A DNA stretch of 23,616 bases from Silene noctiflora (lineage: Eukaryota > Streptophyta > Magnoliopsida > Caryophyllales > Caryophyllaceae), in contig VHZZ01001541.1 of assembly GCA_009801015.1 (NCBI GenBank), forward strand, positions 8,167-31,782, given 5' to 3'. The position numbers and the translations under genes are program-made. The notes under the pieces were generated by a model. It ran no database searches and was not told the DNA's origin. It worked only from the letters and a program-made list of their open reading frames with translations. Shown piece by piece: positions 1-9,600 of this stretch; positions within the stretch are counted from its first letter, which is position 1; each line of letters begins with the position of its first letter.

Positions 1-130
1 CGACGTCCTTCCACTATCCAGTAACTGCGGCGGCTCAACGACNGCCTATACACGATGTCCTACCTCACAGACACGCGGCCATCCCGCCATACCACTTAAT
101 CGCACCTCCAACCGCGCCGCCGCCGACCAT
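1..130. other. GC-rich contig edge, unassigned
   Basis: GC-rich compared with everything around it, with cgccgccgcc runs and one ambiguous base (43). On the minus strand an ATG at about 129 opens MVGGGAVGGAIKWYGGMAAC and stops two codons later. It could be the first exon of a gene running off the window or simply a GC-rich repeat; it cannot be decided here. Confidence 0.25.
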
Positions 131-604
131 CAAAAAACCACCAAATAAAATCCCTAATTAACCCAAACCCTAAATTAAAAATATCAAAATAAAATTAAAC
201 AAAACATTAATTTGTTCAATTATTTTCAAATAATGAAACAAATATTATGTTATACATCCAAATTTTGATCTATAATCAAAGAAATTTGTTTAATTTGAAA
301 GGTTGTATGTTGAACAGTTGAGAGAATTAGGTTTGTGTTTTTTTTCCCAAGGGTATGTAATTGGAAATTATTGCGTAAAACGTACTGAAATGAGTAAAAA
401 ATGTACTGCTAAAATAAATTGCGTTTATTTTAATTTAAAATTGTTTTAATTTAATGAAAAGTTATGTTTTAATGAAAATTTAATAGTTTAATGTTCATTT
501 ATTTTCTTATTTAAGTAAATAAGGTTTGGAGCGAATATTTTTCTTATTTAAGAAACTGGAGTTTGAAGGGAAACCTTTTGAGATTTCTTATATATAGTAA
601 AGAA

Positions 605-634
605 CTAGTTTGACACTCGTGCGTTGCAACGGGG
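605..634 (-). mobile_element. Possible Helitron 3' terminus
   Basis: The minus strand reads CCCCGTTGCAACGCACGAG, an imperfect hairpin (CCCGT paired with ACGAG), then 7 nt and CTAG followed by T. Helitrons end in a short hairpin followed by CTRR and insert between A and T. The 5' end would lie at higher coordinates; I did not find it, so the element is unproven. Confidence 0.4.
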
Positions 635-779
635 TAATTAACTTAGTTATAATTCTAAATTTTATGTCTAATTATTTGTTTACATATGATTAAAATATTT
701 TTTTCAAATAAAACAAAAGATAATACACTTTGTTAATGGATAAAAAAATTGTAAGGCTTAATATTTGTATGTTATTATT

Positions 780-2380
780 GTAATTAACGCGTGTCGTTAA
801 TACAAACTCTTATAAGAGCTCTATAAGACAATATTTGAGAGACTCTAAAGATTTTGGATTGATAATAAGTTCAATGATACTCTTTTTTATAATCATGGGG
901 TCACCCCACCTTATGATAATCTTTTGATTTTGGACAATCCAACTATTTATACGTAGTATATTCATGACACCTACATTATTTTTCAATTTGGGACAAATTT
1001 ATTAACTAAAAATTATAGAATTTTCAATATGTGTAAATTATATGAAATTTATACTCTGATAATAGCATTTTTTTTACCACAAATCTAATTATATTATTTT
1101 CATAATTTTTTTAAATAAACATATTCTAATACTCCGTATTACTAATATATAATCGTCTCTATAAATATTTATGTGCTTAATATTTGTATTATTGTTTGTA
1201 TTATCACAATACTTGAGACACTCAAAATATCTTATGTTGATATCTAAGTTTCAATGATAACTCTTATTTATAATCATGAAGACTCAAAAGATTTTGTGTT
1301 GATACCTAAATTTCAATTATGACTCTTATTTATAATCATGAGATCACCCCACCTTATGATAATCTTCTGATGTGGGACAATTCACCTAATTACAAATCTT
1401 CTGCTGTGGAATAATTCAACTATTTATTCGTAGTATATTTATCACACCTACATTATTTTTCAATGTGGGACAAATAATATACTGAGAAGTACACCATATT
1501 TTTCGCACCTAATTCGGCATCCAACCCGATTTGATAATGAACAAATACTATATAATTAAAATATGTGTAAATGATATAAAACCTATAGTCTAATGATAGC
1601 ATTTTTTACCATGAATCTAACTATATAATTTTCATAATATTTTTTTATGATACTTTTTTGCCAAATAAAATGTATAAATTTTTATATAAATAAAAATTAT
1701 AATCCGTCACTCGAATATAATATAGAAAATTATATCATATTGTGAAGAGAATGATACAAACTCTTAAGAGCTCTCTAAGACAATATTTAAGAGACTCAAA
1801 AAAATTTCGGTTGATACCTAAGTTCCAATAATGTCTCGTATTTATATAATCATAGAATCGCCTCATCTTATGCTAATCTTTCGATGTGAGACAATTCTAC
1901 TATTTATATATGTTTATTCACCACACGTGCATTATTTTTCAATGTGGGACTAACAACATGCTAAGAAGTACACCATCTTTTTCGCACCTAGTTCGACATC
2001 GCTCAAATTCCAAATACGGGCAATTGCTTCTTCAATATATGTAATAATTATATACTCCCTCCATTTTTCTGTTTTCTTCCCATTTCTCTAATATATGTGA
2101 GTAGTATTTTAATGAAATGGGAAGAAAATAGAAAAATGGAGGGAGTACTATCTAAATACTTGTACTTCTGTTTTTTATCATAATTAAAATATGTGCAAAT
2201 AATATAAATTTATACTCTAATGATAGCATTTTTTTACCACCAATCTAATTATATTATTTTTGTAATATTTTTACTATATTCTTTTGTCAAATGAAATATA
2301 CAAATTTTAATATAAAAAGTATAAATATTGAATATAATATAGGAAATATATATTGTATTCTAATTATAATACTAAATTTG
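780..2380. repeat. Three diverged tandem copies of a ~560-bp repeat
   Basis: Three consecutive units share the same ordered blocks: aatacaaactctta...gagctct...agacaatattt, then cttatttataatcat, the caccccaccttatgataatctt block, gtgggacaa, actatttat, cattatttttcaatgtgggac, and further on tatactctaatgatagcattttttacca. Approximate units are 780-1150, 1180-1740 and 1745-2380. The middle unit also repeats one internal block (cttatttataatcatga at about 1263 and 1324). The third unit is interrupted by a Stowaway element. Copies have drifted with many substitutions and small indels, so the array is old. Family unknown. Confidence 0.7.
2055..2145. mobile_element. Stowaway-type MITE
   Basis: A 91-bp near-perfect palindrome beginning CTCCCTCCATTTTTCT and ending in its reverse complement; 31 of the outer 32 bases pair. 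It is flanked by TA on both sides (2053-2054 and 2146-2147), the tc1/mariner target duplication. The small divergence between arms indicates recent insertion. It sits inside the third copy of the tandem repeat. Confidence 0.88.
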
Positions 2381-2399
2381 AATAAAGAAAAAAAAGATT

Positions 2400-2816
2400 G
2401 TTACCATTATCACATGTAAAAAGGCTTTCATAAAAACACAAAATTTATCTTAACCTTAAAACGGATAATAGCTGTCTTAAATGTCATTCCTTTTTAGACG
2501 ATCTCGAAATTGGCTCATGGTAATTATAAATGTAGCATAAAGGCTCGAAACCGAGAAAACGATCCCCTTCACCAAAGTGCTAGAGTCACGTAATGGGATC
2601 TTAATTTTATAACAGCGTCGTCCTTCAAAGCTTCCGGTTGTATAAACAACCATACTCGTGCGAATACGATTACCATACCTAGAGGTGGAGGTCAAGAAAT
2701 GAGATGTAAAAACACAAATCTTGTGAACAAAGAAACAAAAACAGGCGCTTACAAATAAGATCGATGACAATTTTTACAAACCACGAGCAATATCAGTGGA
2801 CTTTGCATACAACAAA
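2400..2816. other. Unassigned intergenic sequence
   Basis: Contains a 97-codon open frame on the minus strand (2477-2770) with no family signature I recognise; it may be a decayed retroelement piece. Nothing else is evident. Confidence 0.4.
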
Positions 2817-2825
2817 TTGAAACAT

Positions 2826-3020
2826 CAAAGCGTCTTGTTTGTGACGGAACTATCCGTCACAAGTTGAAGAAGGATAGTGCTCCTCTCACAATAAAGCAAG
2901 TGGAAGGCAAGTGGGGCAGAAATGGAGCACCCCATGGATAGTGTCACTTGCATATTATGAGAGAGTACTATCCGTCTTTAACTTGTGACGGATAGTGCCC
3001 GTATTCGATGAGAATTTGTG
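2826..3020. mobile_element. Mutator-type MITE with 9-bp target duplication
   Basis: A 195-bp foldback element. The left arm GAACTATCCGTCACAAGTT matches the reverse complement of the right arm (GCACTATCCGTCACAAGTT), with pairing continuing inward for about 55 bases. The 9-bp direct repeat TTGAAACAT flanks it at 2817-2825 and 3021-3029, the size expected for Mutator-like elements. The outermost 15-20 bases are degenerate on the left. No coding capacity. Confidence 0.75.
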
Positions 3021-3029
3021 TTGAAACAT

Positions 3030-3524
3030 AAGCTAAATCCGTGTACATAATATACTCCTTTTCCACCATGAAATCACATTCTAACATTGCTGGAATCCAA
3101 TTTTACATGTCAACAAACCACTAGTAACAATAGAATTTATGGATCCTTTGAGGGGCATTTCACCAACCCTAAGCTTGACCATAGATCTCGGCTTTAATTC
3201 CATGTGAATGCAGCGTTCAGAATCGAGAGTTTAACTGCCCTTGTGGTCCTAGTAGGATCCAGTCCGGACAAAACCGGACAGCGCAAACTAAAAGTAAGAA
3301 GTAGCGTCTCTGCTTCTATACATGGAATGCTTCAGTATAGTGCCTATCTATCTATACATGGCACATGGGAGGACCAGCGACTATGTTTACAACAGACGAT
3401 CAGCAGCGGGGCGTATACAACACATTAAACTTACACTTATTTGTATATAAACATGATTTTCACGGGAAGAAATAAGCTACCGGCAGATAATAATTGCTGG
3501 AACCACTGTGAAACAATATCCTAT
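3030..3524 (-). other. 3' flank and presumed 3' UTR of REV3
   Basis: Sequence downstream of the stop codon. No exact AATAAA lies close to the stop; the minus strand has an AAATAAG-like signal at about 3438-3444, a possible weak polyadenylation element. Two small open frames on the plus strand (3204-3428 and 3441-3638) resemble nothing and the second overlaps exon 23 antisense. Confidence 0.4.
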
Positions 3525-3698
3525 TCAGAACCACTCAACCATACACTTCGGGTAGAAACCTGCTTCTGTGGCAATGGCGGAAAAGGCTCGCAGTTCTTTT
3601 TGGACTTTTACCCTTTCATAATATACGGCACATGCTAGTGATGTACACTTGACGCCACTTTCTACCACCCAATCTCCACCTCCACAATGCCGACATAT
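3525..3698 (-). CDS. REV3: REV3 exon 23 (CysB motif and stop)
   Basis: Residues 1906-1962, beginning [20 protein letters not shown] and ending [10 protein letters not shown] then TGA (3525-3527). Cysteines 1907, 1910, 1923 and 1928 form CysB, which in this family holds an iron-sulphur cluster and helps bind the accessory subunits shared with polymerase delta (established for the family). Acceptor CGTGCAG|ATATG. Confidence 0.96.
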   Translation of the reverse strand: MCRHCGGGDWVVESGVKCTSLACAVYYERVKVQKELRAFSAIATEAGFYPKCMVEWF

Positions 3699-6600
3699 CT
3701 GCACGAAAAAGGATCATTTGTATAACGGGCGACAAGAGCATCTTAAATCCCAAAATTAAATGCTGGACAGGTTTCAAAACTAAGTCACAAGCATTACCGC
3801 CCCTCTACCATCCAGCTGCTGACATCTCCAAGACCAAGTGAATATTACAGAAGAATGGAAATTATTGTTTATGGTGTTAAAGATCGGAAAAAACTAGCAT
3901 TTACAGCAGTCCCATTGGATTGTATGACATTGAAGCCTTGGATTGATTAATCTCAAAACCTTTTCACTTAGGTTGATAGATAAAGGTTCTAGCCCACATT
4001 ACAGGGACGACAGGATCCAGAAAAATGGACCTGAGGCGGGGTCCCATTAGCAGTTAGCTTTGGACCATACAGTAATCCCATCCCCATAACAAGGAAAGCT
4101 AGGTTATTAACATGAGTTCAGTAACCAGAGCACGAAGGATTCGCTCAATACCCAAAAATTGGGCGTGACCCATATGAACACATATTGCACCAAACCTGAC
4201 CTGATGGACCCATTTGACTGGTCAAACTGCCATAAGGAGAAAGATTAAATACTTACAGCGACAAGATGCTGGATATCTCTCTCCAGTTTTGCTGTTCTTC
4301 CTGTCATTGCTGCAGCAGTGAAAGACCTGTTCTTCAGACAGTTTTCACAAAGACGGCTAGATGCACGAGCAAGTTCTCCACACAAAACACAGTGCCTTGA
4401 GGAATAGTAATAATCAATTCTTGCTCGAAAAGAATTTGCAGCGTTGAAGTAGTGTTTTGTAGGAGCATCCCTAACTGTACGAGGCATCTCCTGGAACCAC
4501 TGATATAAGTCACCACCAAGAACCCCAAATACCCGCTGCAGAGCGGGTATGATCTGTTTTGTGATATAATATATATCATTCAATCTGTACGGAGAGTTGA
4601 TGGCTAGAAGTTCCTGTGGATCCACAACCATGTCAACCAAACGGGCACCAGGTTCACCATGGACAACAACATATGGGACACGCTCTGCATAGCGTGGTTC
4701 TGCCCTTGGATCAACTCTCATTGCTTTTGAAGCCACAATTGCAGCTGGAGGCAGACATGATGAAGTCCTCGAACTGTAGGTGCCTAATCGAACTTCTTTA
4801 GCAAAGACAAAATCTTGAACAGAAACCCTTCCTGTGAGGATTCTAGACCACTGGCGCTGTAGAAAATCTCTAACCTGTACAAAATGAGGCCAATGTTAAC
4901 CTGAAATCACTAGGTTGACTGGGGTATTCTTCCCTTCTCCATACCAAATGATGAGCCAGCAAAATTGTTCAGAACATATAAATTATACTCAGGACTCAGA
5001 AGACAGCTGTTCACATGGGGGAACTTTTATGTGCCATTGCCACAAAGATGAGAAATATGGCAAGCTATTCTATCAATGGGAGGCTTTGGAGCTATTTATG
5101 GCTGCAAGCACTCCAAACTTCGTGTAAATACATATTGTCAACTAAAGTTTTTCCCACTTACAATATAATACTCCCTCCATCCAAACAAAATTATTTTTAT
5201 CATATGACTTTGGCAGTCAAACATTTTCCACTTTGACAACTATTTTCTCACAATTTATAGGAGTTAGACCCTTTATAAATGACTAACATTCTACATGCAA
5301 AGCAAATAACTATATGATCAGCAATTTTACCTGTGAAATATCCTGATGTTCGAAAAACATTCTCAATGACTTTTCCATGGTCTTCACTACAGCAGCACAA
5401 GTGTCTCTGCGAACTGTCTCGATGCCCTTGGCATCAAATATGGGTTTGGGTTGGTCGAGGCTCTCATAACTGTATCCCACATATCGCTTTTTAGTAAGAA
5501 GAAAGCATGATTGGTAAACTTTCTCCATCTTCAGCGTGACTGGATTGGGGTTAATTGCTGTAATTGTGGATGCTATCTCACTTCCAATCTGGAAAGCCTC
5601 TTTTCGAGACCGCCCTTTAAGAAGCACAAACAAGCTGCAAAAAAGTGAAGCAATTATAGCATGATATGATCATTTACAGAAATGAAGAGCCACAAAGCAT
5701 TAGGAGAAATGCAAGAACTGTGCTAACTAAGAAGTGTATTTAGATGGAGTATGAAGGATGTAAATTCAGCAGTCACTTAAATAATCTAGAGACTGAAATT
5801 ACGTTCGATATGAAAGTTATGTCCGCGGCTGCATTTTTCAGTATTAGGTCGCCCCCCTCCTTAAACCAAAGGCCGTACTAGAATAGGCCAAGCAGAATAC
5901 ATTCACGAACTACTACCGCTCCCTGAACCAAACTGAACACCAAACCATTCAATATTGTTTATGACAAATCAATGACGCAATATAATTGGATATCATCATA
6001 CTGAAATCAAATAGCATGGTATAAATGGACTCTCAACCCTGTAAATATCTGCGTATATAAAGACCTACCTATCAGTATCACCATAGATAACTCTGGCATT
6101 CCATTTATCATGACTGTTGACAACAGATATTGCATGCTCGAGGGTTTTACGGCCACACTGTACAATGCTGTCTGCTAGCTCTGCACAAGGCATACGGCCA
6201 CTAAACCCAGCAGCTGTATAGCCATAAGTCACATTTGCAATCAGTTTTAAAGCAAGCTGTCTTGCGTTGAATATCTGAAAAGTAAGAGTAAGGCAATCAG
6301 CAAAGGGCCTTTTCACATGTATGCTATTCCTCCAAATAATAAACTTATATTAACAACTTGAAAAAACACAAACATCCCAATTAAATAGTTCAAATGTATC
6401 AGTCATACATTCAAGTTCACACTTTCCATTGTTGACAGTCTCAAAATAAGGTTCACACAGAGCTTCATTCCTCTACGTGCAATTTTTTTGAGACTTTCCT
6501 TATACACTACTGAGAGAAGTAGTGTGTTGGGATTTGGCAAAGAACGGTGTATCACAAAAATATATTGACCTCATAAAGAATAAGTACGAGAGAGCTGATA

Positions 6601-9600
6601 CATGTGCAGGAACTAACGTTGGGAGGACAGTAGAGTTTCGATTAGAATTAGACCTACACTGTTATACGGCTCCGAGTGTTGGATGATGAAAAATGTCACG
6701 TTCAAAGATGAATGTGTCATAAATGCGTATCTTACCGTGGACGTGTGGCCATACAAGGAAGATCTACTCAAAAATGAGGTGGTTAGAGAGAAGGTGAGAG
6801 TTGCGCCAATAGAGGAAAGATGATGAAAAACCAGTTAAGATGAGAGGTCATGCAAGACATAGACCAATTATGCCCTGCTTATGAGGTTCGAGAATTGCGT
6901 AACGGAAAATGTCGCAAGGGAGAGTAAGATGTAAGAAAATTTAGATGAAGGTGATTGAGAATGATAAGATTCCTTGGGGTTAAAAAAATGTATGACGATC
7001 GAGAGAACACTATGGACGGTTTGACAAACAGCTCAATCAGATCGGGTTGGGTCAGTTTGGGTCGGTGCGGTTGGGGTGTCATACATCGGGTTGAGTCAGG
7101 TCATTTCGGGTTTCACGTATGTTTCGGGTATGTGGTTTCGGGTCAATCAGGTCAGGTTATTTTTGGATTAGTGATTAAGAGAAATTTTATTAGTTAATTT
7201 GACAAAAAGTGTGTTTGGGAGAATTGCCTATTTATGAGGCCTAGTTATTTCTAATCGGGTCATTATGAAGTCTGGTAGTTTCGGATCGGTCATTGCAGGT
7301 CGTGTCAGCAAAGTTCAGGTCTAATCGAGTCATTATCATTTCAAGTTTAAGTCTTACTCGTTCTACTATTATATTGCCTTTCTAATTTACTAATTTATTT
7401 ATTTTTAAATATTACTCCGTATTTGTTTATTTTTAAGACTTTTCACACCTTTTTTACGTAAATCTGGTTATATTTAACACCTTAATTGGAAATGACTTCT
7501 TTTTTGAGTTGATTTAACTTTCTTTACACATATTTTCACTTACTTATTTACTACAGTATTATAATTATTTTTATTTAAATTTTTTAAATTATTGATACAC
7601 TTTTTTTTTTTGGCAAATTTCTATAAAAATGAATTAAGAAAATTTTATGGCTAGTAGGTCAGTTGGATTACAGTTTTCTACCATAGTCGGATATCGCAGC
7701 ACAAAAGTTGGATTACTTGCTTTCGACTCTGTAATTACTTTCATACATGCGAGGAATTAGAAAATGCATTAGATATAGCTGAAGAGAGAATCCATACCCT
7801 GTTAAGGATTTTCTGGGAAGCAGACAACTTCTTTATTGCTTGTTTCACCATGATCCTTGTTGACAATATTTCATCCAGTAACCGAGGTAGAACACCTTTA
7901 CGTACCTACATAAGAGGCGGAGTCATATGATGGAGATGTGCATAATAAGTTGCATTATTAGTAAAATTAAACAAGTAGCCATCACAGGAAGAAGGATGTA
8001 ACTATATTTTTTTTCTAATTAAACTGCATTTATACAATTAGTTCCAAACTTCTAGTTCCAGGACTTGACTAAGTTCATAAGATTCTAGAAAGATAATTGA
8101 AAGTTCAATTCATCCTGGAAACATCAATATTCACCATCAATCAGCCATTATGATCTCAAGTTCTCAACTATAGTAAGCTTGGAAAGCCATTGCACCTCCT
8201 CACTTGCAAGCTAGTTGCCAACTGTTTACAAGCTATCCACAGAAAGCTAAATACAGAAATTCTCAAAAAACGATTACAGAATACAGATATTGTATTTTGG
8301 TAGAAGAAATAGGTATGGGAAAATATTTTTATGCTAACATAGATCTGACGTAAAAATAAAAGGAAAAAAAAAAGAAAAAACATGTAAGGACAAATCTAAG
8401 CTTAATAAAAACTCACCGTAAGAATATCAACATAGAAAGATTACCAAATAATTACGCAAGACCATTAAGTCCTACCAAAAAATGGTTATCCAAACAAGAA
8501 CAGGCAAAGTAGTGTCAGGAACCTTTCTCCAAGTGTACAGAAACATGACTAGGAAATTGCAATATGCACATGGTTTAAACTACGCCTTTGACAATCATAT
8601 CCTGGTACACAGTGAGAACTGTCATTACATGCTAAGAATATTCTGGAAGATATTACCTCTGAAGGCACATACATTACACCATTGGGAGTAACCAAGGTTT
8701 GAAGCTTCAGATCCTTCAGAACCCGCAGACCTTGTGAGTACGAGCTGACCCCGAGCATATCTGCTTTTGAAGGAGCCACATTGCCAAGGCAGGTAGAATA
8801 GCAAAGGTTGTATGCTATTATCATGGATGGATAAAGTGACTGAAAATCCAAGACAATGACAGGATCTGAATAGAAACCTGACTCTGGCTCCATAACAAGA
8901 GGTATGCACTCCATTGCAGGTTGAGAGGCAACCTAAGAAGACAATCGTTAATGTTTCACCCAAACCAGTTATATGCACTATGTTCCAGGTTTGAAAACAT
9001 AATATTAAATCAAACTAAATTCAAAAAATATAAGGAAAAGTAGGATAAGATGTAGACAACGTTGATTTAAGGTCACCCACTTACGTAAATTTATAACAAT
9101 TACATTAGCTACGCAGTTACGCTACTAGCTTACTAAACTCAGGTCATCTTGATGATATGAAAAATTAAGGCATATAAAGTGAACTCTAAAGAATGAACAG
9201 TTTCGAAAACTCATGGTGTATAAGTATAACGCACAAAATTTCACAATGCAGAACAATGAGACATCTTTAGGCTTCCAAACTCAGAAACAAAAAGAAAGAA
9301 AACCTGCTGGATGCCCGGAGAGATAAGAACATAGTTCTGTGTATGTGCCAGTCTTATAAGCATAGATTCAACACGATACTGAGAGCCACGGGATAGAACA
9401 GAGAAAAAGTCTATTCCAAAAACACGTGCAAGCTCTGATGTTCGATTTATCTACACGAACAAGAATAATTCTCAGATAAAGGGTAAAATATTGAGTAAAG
9501 CTATATCACAAGCATTTGTGTACCATGAGTCCATGACCACAACTTTCAGAGAGCAATAGGAAAATTAGTCAGCATTGAAGTCTGTATCAAAAAGAAGTTA

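Larger units (their letters stand above)
6275..7797 (-). other. REV3 intron 19, with LINE relic
   Basis: A 1523-nt intron that contains the reverse-transcriptase relic (about 6640-7020) and a GGGTC-rich stretch (about 7030-7330). The part from 7330 to 7797 is AT-rich and empty. Confidence 0.7.

Noticed and set aside
1326..1378. A real snRNA gene next to the USE-like and TATA-like motifs
   Set aside because: No conserved snRNA body (such as U1, U2, U4, U5 or U6 sequence) follows either motif; kept only as a promoter-like observation.
780..2380. CRISPR-like or satellite array
   Set aside because: Units are long, few and diverged, without short regular spacers; the sequence is plant nuclear DNA.
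2477..2770. 97-codon open frame on the minus strand
   Set aside because: No signature of a known family, no supporting signals, and it lies in repeat-rich intergenic sequence; probably chance or decayed retroelement.
7330..7797. A missing REV3 exon between exons 19 and 20
   Set aside because: Exon 19 ends and exon 20 begins with conserved adjoining residues (LNR|IFNARQ), so nothing is missing.
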